A stretch of DNA of 64,000 nt from Homalodisca vitripennis (lineage: Eukaryota > Arthropoda > Insecta > Hemiptera > Cicadellidae). This document shows positions 20,651 through 34,168 of the stretch, piece after piece; position 1 is the stretch's first letter, and every line of letters begins with the position of its first letter. A program made the position numbers and the translations under genes. The stretch covers positions 153,487-217,486 of the forward strand of contig NW_025777580.1 of assembly GCF_021130785.1 (NCBI RefSeq). Reading direction: 5' to 3'. The notes under the pieces are model-generated. The model saw only the letters and a program-made list of their open reading frames with translations. It had not been told where the DNA came from and did no database searches.

Positions 20651-23600
20651 ATATCATATATATACTTGAACTGTTGTATTCTTATTTCCATTTTAAATGT
20701 CTACAACAACAGACTCTTAAAAATATAATTGAACAGACGTTTCTTTTATATTTTCTATCAATGAATTCTTATAAAAATTCTATCAATGAATTCTTTTTCT
20801 TTTTTTCTTATAAAAACCTTTAGTACTTGATACATTGAATGAATAATTAAACGCTACTTATTATAAATTGAAATTGTACTGTTATGTTCAAGAACATTTA
20901 ATTAAAAACAAAAAAAACAGATTCTTACGACCTTAAATTGGTACATTTTTATTTAAAGGACTCCTAGAGAAACATTATATACAACTTTTATTTGGAATAC
21001 ACTTGTCTTGAAACTCCCATCTCTTCACTATATCCCGACTTGTTACACTGGACCGAATGTTTTATATTGATTCAGACAGGGACTACAGTTGGACTATCAT
21101 GATGTTCCCTAACGTTTGCTATGAAAGGTGTTGGGATTGAATGAAATCTAGATATTGGCATCACATTACACGTCGTTTCTCCATTTCATATTTAAAAGGA
21201 TCCTATGGAAGCATTTTTTGGAACCCTGATGTAGTCTAGGAAGCTGCTCATAGCAACTGTGAGGTAACTAATAGTGATTTTAAAGGTTACGAACTGCGTA
21301 ATCAATCCTGTCCGGTTACTTCAGGATAGTTTTCACATTTGTCCTCCATTAGGGTTGCCATTACGAATTCAAACACGAAAAGTGATGTTTCGTAGCAATT
21401 TTGAGGCAAGTCGTATTAATTTTAAGAAGACCGCCTTTCCGCAAATCGCTTATTCTGAATTCACTATGATGGTCAGATGCAATCAATAGAAAACTTAAAT
21501 GGGATATATATTATGTAGTACCCCTAATAAAAAAAAATTGCATCTAAATTATTAGTTTCAGAAAGATTGGTTGACATAAGAAAGGAAGATAGAAAAATGT
21601 TGAATTATATAACCTCCAAACTTATGAAATCTGTTCAACATATAATAAAAAAACGAACATCTAATATAGATTATTTTACGTCTCTATAGCAACGGTTTAA
21701 TAAGTGTAGCGTTGGGATTTTATTTGATCGTTTACTATTGTAAGGCGATGGAAAAAAATAGATATTAAAAATGTCCTTCTTATATTTAATCTTTTTTTAT
21801 ATTAAATGAGTTTTTAAGTTTTCTATTTGTTCAACAATTTGCTTATATAATGTCGTGGAATTCACTGTGGTGTTTTGCGTGTGAAATATCTTTGTTTAAT
21901 CATATCAAAGTGTACGGTAGTGGAAGCAATTTTTCTAGTTTCTTATTATTTTAGATTTCATAGTTTAGTATACAACAACGACTGGAATAGTAATAATCAA
22001 CCTTTCACTATTTTTTTATATTCCATCATAATGATATTTTGAAGTCTAGGGTCTTGGTTGCATACAGGCATTTAGATTACCATGCTTTGTTATAATTTAT
22101 AAAATTTACTTTTTTATTTATATTCATGCGTGATACTCCTTGATTACTCTACATACAATAGTCTGTTATTTATTTTAAACCAAATAATGTTTGAGAAAGT
22201 ATAATAAGAGTTCTCTACAAATACTAATGCATAACTATTACGTAAAAAGGAAGCATGATCCAATTGAAAATTGAATAATAACCTAGTTAAATGAATTGGT
22301 AAGTTTTAAAGAACTGTAGATAGACCTAACTTGATTTTTATTTGTTTGGCATATACACCTGAAACAGTGTTCTGCTATGCTTATACTTTTTATTATGAAT
22401 GTAATTATTTCTAGTCAACAATATTATCACCTCGCTTCCACTTTAACTCTTACTACATTCGTAGTAATAATATTATTAACATTTATTGTACCATATCATC
22501 ATTTATTTTTTTAATGTACAACTAAAATATCATTGCAGAATAAAATATATTAAGTTTGTTTTGTTACTAAATTTTATTCATACTTTACGCTATAAATTAT
22601 TATGATTACGGAAGTAATAATTCTTTGATAATATTTTACCTAATCATTTGCTATTTAGTTCAACAGCAGTTTCATAAGATTTTCATCTTTACTTTAGAAG
22701 CTAATAATAGCTATGTCAAAGATCCAATAAAGTTTTATTATGCATACGTAGACGTTGGAGGCTGGATATGGTTTAATAATGCGTTGTACTTGCAGTAGTT
22801 TATACGTGATAAGAAATTAAGAATGATTAAAAAGGATGAAACATTTTCATTGAATATGAATAGTTACTACTGATAATTTTTTTAACAAATCCCGCCTTAG
22901 AGTATGTAGGAGGCCTTTTCCTCTGTAATTAATTTCTATTTCATACATTTCTAAAATAGATATTATCGTTCCTGTGGGTTCCATCTGAAGATAAACATTT
23001 ACTAAAAAATGTTTATAGTTACAAAATCTTCCATCTATTTTGGAGAATAAGGAGAAGCCAATCACCTTCAGATGATTATTCTGTCACTACTTACATGTTC
23101 TGTGGTCATTTTAAGGGCCTTATCTAGCAGAATAAGGAGGAATGTCGATACAGTACAAGGGGGATGATACTGATAAAAGTGAAACGGCCGTAGACAGAAT
23201 CAGAAGCTGTACTATCTCTAACTCAGATCTAAGGTCTCACGTCTTATAGCACAGGACTTTCCCTAACTTTTGACACTGTCCTCGTTATTTTAAAATTTTT
23301 AAAACTTTGAAATCAAAACTGAAATACATCTTCTCAGCCATTTCAACACAAATATTTACTGATTAAAGAGGAACAGTTATAATATTTGAATAAAGTGTTT
23401 ACACGATATACATAATGTAGAAAAATATATCTACATACAGTATGTTTCTTAAGTTTATAGAAAGTTAATAGTAAAGTCTTAAACATTTTATGTTAAGTAA
23501 TATTTAACATTAACATCGGCGTGGATAACAAACAATACCAATAATATTTACATTAATCTCAAAGTTTATGATATGAAGTTTGTATTGAACGAGACAGGCA

Positions 23601-24909
23601 TATTCAGTATCAGTTAACAAATTATGTTGCCATATGTTACGATCTCGGATGGCTCTAAAGATTGTTTGATAACTTCTAAAGTGTCCGCAACAGCTGCAGC
23701 AGGGAAACTTGCCTAAAATCTAGAATGTATGTTATTTAAATAATAAAGCTTCTGATCAATTTACTTTTTAATAGGTATTAACATCTAGTTCACAATTGTA
23801 ACTGAACTGAATATTAAGAGGGGAAAAAAATAAATAGATAGTGCATATTATATTAACGTGAAGCTATTTCCACGCTACGAAGTTGTCTATTTTGATCAGA
23901 TCAAACATAATTGACTAACTTATATTTGTGAGGATATGACACAATAAATATGTGTTAAAATAAAGACCGTCTATGGCAAATTGTGATGTTTTCGGTTTAA
24001 GATTAGAGATTTGATTAGAGTTAGAGGGGTATTGTACTGATTTCATCCTAAGAAAAGGAGTTCAATAATATATTTCCGTTTACAGTTCTATATCATTCCG
24101 GTCACACTACCAAGTTACTGAGTATCAGAGAGTCGCCTTTAGATCATATTTTTTATAAAAATTAACAAATCCTCTAAATCCCAATTGATCATAATTCTTC
24201 ATAGATAACCATAGGTCTCTAGTTTGATACGTCATTCTTTTGACACAAATTATGTAATATACTTTAAAAAAGAAACTGTTTAAGAATATCTGGAAAGATT
24301 AAATTTGTAAAATAGAATAGAACAAACTATCATTGTGACTTCACAGGATTGTAATGATACTTAAAATCTTAAATCTACAGAATTTACATTAGCCCTAAGT
24401 ATAAAAATTATCATTTAATTTAAATTTTGGAATTCTATTATGGTAAACGGTCTAAATTGTAGTTACAAATTGGAGTTCACCAAAACACGTGTTATGTAAC
24501 TATTTTAATATTGTTCAATTTAAATATTGCAGGGCATGTTTGTTAATTAGTTCCATATTAAAACTCGTTCATGAGATAACTAATAATAATAATAAAAGTT
24601 TAAAAATAATTTTATGGGTGATTACAGCTCCCATAAAATTCACATTGCTATGGGTGAAAAGTATGTCGTAAAACATCTTAAATCCAGTTTATAAATCATA
24701 AAATATCTCCTTCATACTATTACAGCATTTCATTTTTTTTTCTTTTAATTAATTTTAATTTAACAAAACTACTGTTTTGCATTGAGGAATTCATTTCAGG
24801 GTTTTAAACAATTGTACCTAATTAGATCGCTGTTAGAAGAAATTAATATGAGTTTATTACCTGTTGTTATTTTGTGAGCAGTATTACTGTATGTGTACAC
24901 TAATTGAAA

Positions 24910-24911
<2 letters not shown>
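20651..24911. other. AT-rich intergenic stretch
   Basis: No recognisable gene or element over 4 kb. Short ORFs at 21274-21489 and 22847-23065 (minus) have no motif I know and are in the length range expected by chance. Confidence 0.45.

Positions 24912-24984
<73 letters not shown>
24912..24984. repeat. (GT)n microsatellite
   Basis: About 36 GT units with a single interruption (GTTGTG) near 24949. Confidence 0.97.
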
Positions 24985-24986
<2 letters not shown>

Positions 24987-27900
24987 ACATGTTTAAAAAG
25001 TTATTTCAATAATGTTTATTATTTGACAAACTCAAAAGTATTGCAAATGCTTAGGAAATGGTTATATTTCAGGTTTTTCATACTATATGTTCCTATGTTA
25101 TTATAAAAACTACTAACAGCCCTTATTATTTATTTTTATAATATTAAAATACATGCCTTTAAAAGACATTTGACTTTAAGAAGATAACTGTTATCAAACA
25201 TTTTGGTTGTAAATTTGTAAAAAGTAAAATTATTAAACATTCAACTGGTGTAAAGTTTATTTAATTTAGGCATTTTCCCCAAAGCTTTCAAAAAAAAGAT
25301 TTTTCTTAACATAAGCTGTTTTAAAAGGATGGTATTCGTGAGTTTATAATCATGGGTATTAGATATTTGGGAATTTCTATTTTTTCTTTCAAGATCCAAA
25401 GGCCATTCAGCGCATTCTAAATAGGTATGTACTCTTACTGGAATATTAATGCAACTGTATTTCATAATTTATTTGCTGTCCACTCACTATACACTAAATA
25501 CAGACTCTGAGTTATTTTTGAGTAAAATGTATCAGATCTTTATTATAAAGGTAATTGTGAAGGTACTTTATACGTGAACTTTACAAATCTCAAGTTGCTT
25601 GTATTTTCTTGTTATATAGGCTTCATGCGTTTAAAGGCAACACTGATCCTGCTAAGCAACTGTTTTGTTCATCATGATATCTCAGACTATTAAAATTGCG
25701 TCGCATTTCCTCTCTTCCATTTAAAGTCACCATTTCAAAAGATTTTAAAGAAGAATATTGAAAATCCCCAACCATTTTATATGAACATAACTTAATCTGT
25801 TTTCCTACATTTGAAACCCAGCCTGTTACATCCCTTTTCTTTTTAGCAGAGTAAGATATCGTTTTCTTAATCGTATGTAAGTTTTTCGCCGAATTCATTA
25901 CAGAACACTAGATGAAAATGTACAGAATGCAGGAGCTTAAAACTCAAACACCTAAAATAAAACACTATCTAATCAATCATAAGAATAGTACACCTAAAAT
26001 AATAATGCGGTCGTGAGACAGCTGGCTTAGATTAATGATTAACTGGTAATGATAAACTTTGTTCTTTTCCTGTAAGCATTGATTTACCTGCTTCTTTCAC
26101 TGTTCACACATGAATAGGCTTGTTTTTTCTCTATTTGATATTTTAGGAGAACCTTTTTATTACCAAATTCGTTACAAAGTATAAAATAAATAAAAACTTG
26201 CCTTGTTCTTTTCCTGTACCCTTCAATTGTAAATACATATATTCCATGTAATTGAGAGGATTAAGAAATTGTACGCTAGTCTATAATTGTATCAAAGTGG
26301 TACCTCCGGGATGTCTATATACCGATATGGAAAGACAAACTGTTGCTGTCGTGAAACACTGGGGAGTCTGATAATCACGGGTAAATTGTGGGGAGCCACA
26401 ATTTTTGATTACCGTGATTTTCCAACAGTTTTTTAACATCTCCCTTACCACCGGCTGTGGACGAGAAGATTTAACGAGGAATAACGCCACTTTAAAAATG
26501 TTCTTTTATATGTAAGTGATTTATATAATGACTACAATATTTTTTGTGCAGAGAGCACTGCAAGGATGGGAATCTTAATAGTTAAACTAACAATTAATAG
26601 TTTCGCTGAAATGTTTTGTTTTTTAGGGTTTATATTAATTTTACAGAAGACCTAATTACATATAAATGGCAAGTTTTCCAACTTAGTAATATTTTATTAG
26701 TACCAATTAAGTACAAATAAATACCAGAAAATTTGATCTTCTGACATTCATTTTTTTCCTGTTCAGATTATTTGCATATGAAACCGAAAAAAAACACCTT
26801 TAGACCAGTAAAGCGCATTTTGTGTGACTAATGACACAAAACGCACACACTTTTGATATATCATTAACGTGTGCCTTTGTTCAATGAATTTGGTTGACCT
26901 AAATCAACCAAAACTAAACATGAGTAAACGTAAAGATGTATTACGTATTAAAATACTACATCCCTTACTCCCATTGAAGTTTAAATTATCATTTCATATC
27001 TTTAAATATCAGTACAGCTAGGTATTGTTGAATGAAACAATAATATTAATAGTATATTTATAAGTAACTGTAAGTATTACTACATACAGCTTTATGAGAT
27101 AGTTTAAGATTAAGTAAATACTTTTGCATTTCTTATTGATTAGTTTAACGAGTGTGCCTAAAACGTCGCAGTGCGAATCATTTAAATGCTAACTATTTAT
27201 ATAATGACTTGTAAACTATTCATACTTTTCTATATACATTCGATAATGGACGGTTTGTGCGGTATAATACAATACTATGGAATGATATTAGTTTTTTTTA
27301 TAACATAACCTGCACATTTTCAAAATATATAATTTAATACACCTAATGAAATGGTAATATTTGATAGTATATTTTGGATATTTTATTTGTATGATGCCTA
27401 TATTCGTGAGGTTAAATACAGATTTAAAGGATATATCATTAAATTATAAATCGGTGTTTTAATATATAAACAAAACAGTGGAAACGATTGTTTCTACAAC
27501 TTGGTAAAGATTCTTAAAGCAGATAACCTCAACTTTGTTCTCAGTTTTTTACAAAGCTCTGTTGTGCTGCATATTTGGTACGTACCCAAACACAATTATA
27601 TACCTACTATTCATTCAGAATGACACGAGATATAATATGTAAAATGATAAAATTTCGTTCTTAATTGCATTGTATACATTTTATATTTGAGTGGAATACT
27701 TTGCCCATTAAATTAATGTAGATACAAAGGAATTTTCGACATGTTACAATAACATTTTTAACTTCAAATTATTTAATAACGCTGCACTGTTACATAAATA
27801 ACGCCGAATCTTATGTACAAATACCTTTTTGTAAACCATAAACAAATAATTACCAGTTTAACTGTTGAATAAATATTTGAAACTAATTGAAAAACAATCC

Positions 27901-30213
27901 TGAATATTCGATAACATGAAACCACATATAATAAACTAAATTAATAGAGAGATTATCTTAAATATTATTATAACTAGATTTTACTTTGCTTTCAAATTAT
28001 TATTCGATAATATTTATTTCAGTATTTAATTTGTAGTTTTAAATTACTCTAACGGTAACGATGTGGATAGTATTTAAGTTTAAATTTAATATGTAGTAGA
28101 GGATTGTTACATTCATAAATGAAAACAAAAAAAATTTTAGTTTTTATTAACACTAAAACTATATTATAAGAAATAAAATTTGGCTCATTAATATGAAATA
28201 TTTTACGAATAATACCTAATAAAACGGGAAATTAAAGTATAACTAAACAGAAGAAGTTAAATTTTGAAATTAGGTAAATAAAGTTATAAATGTTTTGTAT
28301 ATTAAAAAAATATTCCAGGACTTAAATATCATATACAACTGATTTCAAACCTATCTAAAACTAAAATAATAGGAATTTAAAATTCTTATATACGTTATAT
28401 ATATATTGTACATTGTATATACATTGTTATATACATGTACATTATATGGTTTGGTGATATGTCATCTCTTTAAGAGATGATTCCTTAAAACATTGTCGAT
28501 CTTTAGTTTACTTAAAACACGCTAGATGTAATCTTAACTATATACTCTCGCCCTGAAATAAAACGTAATATTTTTTAAAAATATACTCAAGTTTCAATAT
28601 TTCCAAAAGGTTTTATTATGTTCATCAAGTTCCATTAAGTCTTGGCATGAAACGTTTATTGAAACATGCATTCCAGATTAAGGCACTGTTTAACTCGAAA
28701 GAATGAGCTAAACCGTAATGTTTTATTTTTTTCAGGATCGGTTAGTAAAATGAACAAATGCTGGGTTTCAGTACTTGTGTGAAAATTAAAAAAAAAAACT
28801 TATATTACTTAAGTGTAATAAATAAAATGGTTTTAAGCGTACACCACATTATATCATATTTTAAGTCAATAAGAGTTATAGAGAACATTTAAAATTATTA
28901 GACTGGTGTAAAGTGTTTCCACGACGAAGGTTGAAAACTTGCTATCGAAGCCGTCTACAAAGTCCCATACGACAGACAATATTGAAAGGACAGTGCCAAT
29001 ACATATTTGGAGTATTGTATATATTATTCATTGTTTTACACAACTTAGCTTTAGTATACTTAAATCATTTAAACTTTACTTAATATAAATATTAATTCTG
29101 TTAACATCATATTTTATGCAATATAAACTTTTTAGCATGGCTACATTTTTTTCGATATTAGAACACTATCCTCAGGGATATCGCCGAAAAAGGTCCTATT
29201 TGGTGATATAGATCACTCTTGAGAACTCAAAAAATTTAGTAAAATAAACACTGATAATAATAAAATTAGATAAGCCTATAATATTTCAATGGAAAAAAAG
29301 TCACAAGAGATGCATTGCAAAAGCCGGAAGACGCCTGGACGATACTATTCACATCTGGTCTGGTGGTTTCTATTTGTGCTGGAAGAGAGCACCTAATAGA
29401 AGAAATGTAATTGTACTAGACCTATTCTTTGAGTAAACTTTGTTTGTTTATTTTGGATGTTTAATAAATTTCTATAAACGTATTGAATTTATTCCTTTTT
29501 TGGCATATGCGTTTTCATTACAAACAATCATAACAATGCATGCAATGTCGATTGTCGACTACGTGTTGAGCGAATACAAATTTTTGTTTGGCTATTTATT
29601 GCTGAGTTCTTTATATTCGGTTTTTGAAAGTAAGTCACATTTAGGATATACTCGTTGTCAATTTCATTAAACTGCGTGACCTAGCTTTCCGAGGAGTTTT
29701 AATAGACATTATGGTGTAAGGTGGCTCCTTGAGGTATAAAAACGTAAAACCGCCGTAAAACGTAAAATGTAAAACATAAAACATGGTTTCAGAAAACTTT
29801 AATTATTTACAGTTATAATTGGTCAACTGTACATAGTTGGTGAACTATGTTTCATTACAGACAATTTCCTCCGGAAAAGTGAGCAATAATAACGTACGCT
29901 CTCGTTTATGCATTTTAAATTTTAACTGAACCTGATTTATGCTTTTTGATTTTTCATAACCTGTCATTTCCTTTACAGTATATGTTCAAAAATTGCTATG
30001 TACATCTAAAAAAAAATTTTTTCAAACCTTTTTGTTAATTTTCTTTTTTTTTCCTGCCTTTTGAGTACAAATTAATAGATTTTTAACCACTCCAGAGTAC
30101 ACCTCTAGACAGATCAAAAATTAATAGTTCAATAAAACATTTTTGTCACAAAACGTTACATAATATTGCAATACTATAATGACACGTAATATTGTCAACT
30201 AATTTAAACTACA
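24985..30213. other. AT-rich intergenic stretch with one dispersed-repeat fragment
   Basis: No gene recognised. The block at 26355-26440 (TGGGGAGTCTGATAATCACG and GTGGGGAGCCACAA) is related, on the opposite strand, to 52760-52845. Minus-strand ORFs at 25241-25465 and 25623-25898 lack known motifs. Confidence 0.45.
26355..26440 (-). repeat. Dispersed repeat Z, fragment
   Basis: On the minus strand it reads GGCTCCCCACAATTTACCCG then GATTATCAGACTCCCCAGTG. At 52780-52830 the plus strand has TTACCCGCGATTACGAGGCT followed by CCCCACTGTT. The shared TACCCGYGATTA...CTCCCCA pattern is too long for chance. Identity of the parent element is unknown. Confidence 0.5.
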
Positions 30214-31666
30214 TTAAGGGGAGCACTTCGTAAAAAATCTCAAAAATTACAAATTTTTTTTTTTTTTTTTTATTAAAGTTTGGAATTTCCCGATAACAAT
30301 GGTGGTATTAAATTTTTTTTTATGATGACTAGAAGTGTCCGAAATATTTTTTTTTAAATAGGCCTGCAGGCAGTTTCGGGCCTGTAGCAGTCACACTTTG
30401 AATGGTGCTGTTATAGTACTACTTCGTTGCAGTCATGTTCATGATTTGGTTGGCAGTGACAGTTTGTTATGTCAACAACTTACACTAACCAACAAAACAT
30501 CTGTTTTATAACCATTGCTTATAACCTAGGTAGCATACATGTTTTGGTTACTGACATTTCTGTTTTAGAGAGTGAAAATTACGTAAATGATTATGGTTTT
30601 TTGTGAGTTTAGTGGAGAGTTCTGAGTATTTTTTGTTATAAGTGTAGTGAATTTTATAATGCCACGTTCAAAGCCTGCTTTCAAGAAACGCGTTTTCAAA
30701 GGAAATCAACATAACCCTCCAACTAGTCCTAGGCCTAGTTTCTCAGGATGTAGGTGTAAGTACCGCAAAGCCGTAAAATCCAATGAAAACTATGATCATG
30801 GCAGCCATTTTCACTTGCCTGAAAACGTAATGACATTTATTAAACCTATTTTTCAAGATCTAGCCAATCCAACTCTACTGGGCAAATGTACTAAGGGAAA
30901 AACTCAAAATCCCAATGAGTCCCTCAACAATGTCATTTGGACCTACATACCTAAAAGAACATTTGTGGAGATTAAAACTTTGAAATTTGGCATATATGAA
31001 GCTGTTACAGCTTTTAATGATGGCTACATTGGCAAATGCAAAGTATTTCAAGAAATAGGAGTGTCACCAGGGCAGCATTTTATTACAGCAATGAAAAAGC
31101 TTGACCGGCGGCGAATTTGGAAGGCAGAGAAAGCTCAAGAAGATATAGAGAAAAAAATTAGACAGAAGAAAAACTTACTAAAAAGAAGTCTGGAGGATGA
31201 ATATGAGGAGCAGGAAGGAGATCAGCCAGCCTATGCACCTGGAATGTACTGAAAAAGGTAATAAAGCAGTATTTTTTCCGTTTTTTGTGTTTTTCCGAAA
31301 GTTGCGGTTTTCAATACAAAAGTACATTTTTCTCAAAAACTACAAATGGTAGGAATATGAAATTTTTTTTGTATGTTTGTAGCACTGTTTTACATATGTG
31401 GAACCACTAAAAAACATCACATTTCACTGAGTTCAATATTTATATACATACATATACACATATTTATATAGGTTTTTGACAAGCGTTTAAAACAAAAATA
31501 TATAACTTTTAGGGTATATGCCAAAAAAAATTTTTTTTTGGTTCCACGTGTTCCCCTAGAAGCCCTCTTTAAATGAAAAAAAGAATTATGAAGATACCTC
31601 AAGTAGTTCTTGAGATAAGTGTACCTATGTTAACATTACGAAGATAGGGCGAAGTGCTCCCCTTAA
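30214..31666 (+). mobile_element. TTAA-flanked DNA transposon, Kolobok-like, internally deleted
   Basis: The 1453-bp unit has TTAA at 30214-30217 and 31663-31666 and perfect terminal inverted repeats GGGGAGCACTTCG at both ends. It encodes on the plus strand a short relative of the transposase at 9.7-12.4 kb. The two elements share TIR start, MPR-K protein start and the whole C-terminal domain, but differ at many positions, so they belong to distinct subfamilies rather than being recent copies. Confidence 0.87.
30659..31252 (+). CDS. Core-less Kolobok-like transposase derivative (197 aa), intact ORF
   Basis: ATG at 30659 gives MPRSKPAFKKRVFKG, parallel to MPRAKVSYKTKSKREFRG of the full transposase. 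After about 30 residues (..SPRPSFSG) it jumps to the C-terminal domain starting CRCKYRKAVKS. It then follows the other element closely: LPENVMTFIKPIFQDLANP, KTQNPNESLNN, IPKRTFVEIKTLKFGIYEAV, a basic helix, an acidic end and final APGMY. Missing is everything between, about 370 residues, including both Asp-bearing motifs (DGSW and GDGDS). It therefore cannot catalyse transposition. The frame is open from start to stop without a break, unlike the other transposon genes here. It could be a deletion derivative that happens to be in frame, or a product that binds element ends and regulates them; the latter is inference. Confidence 0.75.
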   Translation: MPRSKPAFKKRVFKGNQHNPPTSPRPSFSGCRCKYRKAVKSNENYDHGSHFHLPENVMTFIKPIFQDLANPTLLGKCTKGKTQNPNESLNNVIWTYIPKRTFVEIKTLKFGIYEAVTAFNDGYIGKCKVFQEIGVSPGQHFITAMKKLDRRRIWKAEKAQEDIEKKIRQKKNLLKRSLEDEYEEQEGDQPAYAPGMY

Positions 31667-32657
31667 TCAAGAAGTAGTGGTCATAAATTAATTTAAATGT
31701 AGTAGTATAAAAATTATATTATTATTATTATTGTTACTGAATAAATGTGCAACAGATAAGAGTAATATAACACTATGGTGTAACATAATACATATATCAT
31801 TCACAGAAACATGTCAATAATAATGAACTTATCAAAGTATATATACATAATTTCCAGATTTTTACAAACTTAAGGTAGGACAAGTTAAGAGCCCCATCAG
31901 CGTCGTCGAAGAAATTCATCTAGTGAGTAGAATGGATGGATCATTTTTAAGCTATATTAGTAGTTTATTGTAAGGTTTCCTTCATATACAAGCCAGGTGT
32001 TTTTATCGGAAGAAGATGTGTTATGAAAGAGAAGGATGATATTATTTCTATGTCTGGTAAGGTAAGAACATTGAGTGAAAGAGCTTTGATGGAAACTGAG
32101 AGGGTTCTGTTTTATAAATGATAGTGTTTGATAAATATAGATGTATAAGAGTGAAGAATGTTTAATTTTGAAAAAAGAGGTTTGGGTGATGATTTATTTT
32201 GGGCACTAGTAATTACACGAATTAGATTTGAAAAAATATTTTTATTTACAGAACTGTACACATCGTAGAATTGGCGCTAGATTTGAAGTAATTCTAACGT
32301 TTCGAATTAAAACTAAGTGTATGCAGTGTACGGTCGGTTTAAGATTTTAAATTTAAGAAAAATAAATGTAAAAAAAAACTTTATGATTAATATTTTTACC
32401 CCTTTAAATACACTCCTATTTTGGTCTCCATCAAAACTACAGCGCCATTCGGTCAGAACTAATACTAGTATAAAAGACACAGATTATTTAAAACCTATGT
32501 GTTCATTTAATGTAAAATCGAGCTTGGTCCAGCACTATAAATAAATATGTTCTTTATAAATAGGTATTCTTGAAAACATATAAAAGCATAATTATCACCA
32601 ATGATATCCAATAAGTTTTCGTCACTGTGATAATACCGGTTTAGATTAAGGAAAATA
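31667..32657. other. AT-rich spacer, nothing recognised
   Basis: Only a short TTA trinucleotide run near 31718-31732 stands out. Confidence 0.5.
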
Positions 32658-33425
32658 TAAGCACTACAGGAGAATATCAGCCGCTTAATCTGGGTTCAGG
32701 TTTTTAGCCATTAACGTCAGGTGTGAACAATACATTTGCCAGTTTAGAACTTAATGAGAACATAACAACCTTACCCGTAACGTCATAACACTTACGTACA
32801 GAAACACTACAGGAGAGTATCAGGCGCACAATTCATGTACAGGTTTGGAACAATTAACGTCAGGTGTGAACAATACCTCTGCTCGTTAAGAACTTAATGA
32901 GAACATAACAACCTTACCCGTAACGTCATAACACTTACGTACAGAAACACTACAAGAGTTTATCAGCCGCACAATTCATGTACAGGTTTTGAACAATTAA
33001 CGTCAGGTGTGAACAATACCTCTGCTTGATAAGAAATTAATGAGAACATAACAACCTTACCCGTAAGGTCATAACACTTACGTACAGAAACACTACAGGA
33101 GATTATCAGGCGCACAATTCATGTACAGGTTTGGAACAATTAACGTCAGGTGTGAACAATACCTCTGCTCGTTAAGAACTTAATGAGAACATAACAACCT
33201 TACCCGTAACGTCATAACACTTACGTACAGAAACACTACAAGAGTTTATCAGCCGCACAATTCATGTACAGGTTTTGAACAATTAACGTCAGGTGTGAAC
33301 AATACCTCTGCTTGATAAGAAATTAATGAGAACATAACAACCTTACCCGTAACGTCATAACACTTACGTACAGAATACTACAGGAGAGTATCAGACGCAC
33401 AATCTGGGCTCAGGTTTGTAGCAAT
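32658..33425. repeat. 143-bp tandem satellite, about 5.4 units
   Basis: The landmark GAAACACTACA or its variants occurs at 32801, 32944, 33087, 33230 and 33373, a constant step of 143. The first unit starts near 32658 and is more diverged. Units share TTAACGTCAGGTGTGAACAA and AACCTTACCCGTAACGTCAT. Alternate units (32801 and 33087 against 32944 and 33230) resemble each other most, suggesting amplification of a dimer. The sixth unit is cut after GTAGCAAT by the LTR element and resumes at 34743. Confidence 0.95.
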
Positions 33426-33753
33426 TGTGGTGACTGCCCAATACATATATCAGACCGCCGAATCAACGGTTAGAACCGGTCTTTCTGATAAGCCGCGTGC
33501 GGATGGAGGACCGGTGGTCTGATAACGAGGAGTCTAGATTGAGTGACGGAAGAGCGAGGACGTCTGATCGGAGAGTGGCGGTGACGGAGATTCTACTTAC
33601 CTGTCGCAAGTCTTAATTATTATTTGTTTTTGGTATTGTGTGTTACGCTATGGATTGATTTAATAATCAGGGGGGGGGGGTTAGGTGCCGGAAAATTATA
33701 GGGGGTGATTGTAAATTCTAAATTGTTAGTATGTTGGGGCGGGTTTTGTCGTG
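33426..33753 (+). repeat. 5' LTR, truncated at its 3' end
   Basis: Matches the first ~327 bases of the 3' LTR with few differences (for example AATACAT against CACACAT near the start). Similarity ends after TTGTCGTG. The G run near 33670 is longer here than in the 3' LTR. Confidence 0.9.
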
Positions 33754-34153
33754 CAATCCACATGCAATTTTATTTTCAGGATGACCAGAATTCAATCCTA
33801 ATCCCTCACATACACTACACATCACATAAAAACTTTCTGATTGTATCGAACTCTTTCCTGTTCGGGGGGTGGGTGTGTGACATTTTCCCGTTGTTTTAGA
33901 ATATATACAAAATATTAACGGTAGGTGCGATTGCCTATTCGGTCATTACTTGAAGGGTGACTAGTACAAGAGTTGACCAACAGTTGGATTTTGTTTTTAT
34001 TTTGTTCCATCACTATTATCAATACGTAATTGGTCCTCCTGTCGTCACCCGCTCTTCGATTGGTGAAGAGCACCCAAAATTGTTGGATATTCCAAATTGA
34101 AATTTTTATGAACTATATGTTTCTTCCTTCCGACTTCCTCTCCATTTTTTTCC

Positions 34154-34168
34154 TTTAGGGGGGGAGAT
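34154..34168 (+). promoter_or_regulatory. Polypurine tract of the LTR element
   Basis: AGGGGGGGGAGAT lies directly before the 3' LTR start at 34169, the expected position of the plus-strand primer in LTR retrotransposons. Confidence 0.8.

Noticed and set aside
23110..23300. Possible relation to 36060-36240 (TTTTAAAACTTTGA and AACTTC.AAAGTG blocks)
   Set aside because: Blocks are short and A/T-rich and do not extend into a convincing alignment by eye.
24796..25106. ORFs made of Cys-Val or His-Thr runs here and at 45182-45416
   Set aside because: Translations of GT microsatellites; no coding evidence.
25623..25898. Minus-strand ORF of 91 codons
   Set aside because: No known motif, no splice context, and a length expected by chance a few times in 64 kb of this composition.
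29440..29670. Hydrophobic 76-codon ORF that might be a membrane peptide
   Set aside because: Non-ATG start, AT-rich codons (Phe, Ile, Leu, Tyr) produce hydrophobicity by composition alone.
32658..33425. CRISPR-like array (also the 97- and 142-bp arrays)
   Set aside because: Units are contiguous without unique spacers and the context is eukaryotic; these are tandem satellites.
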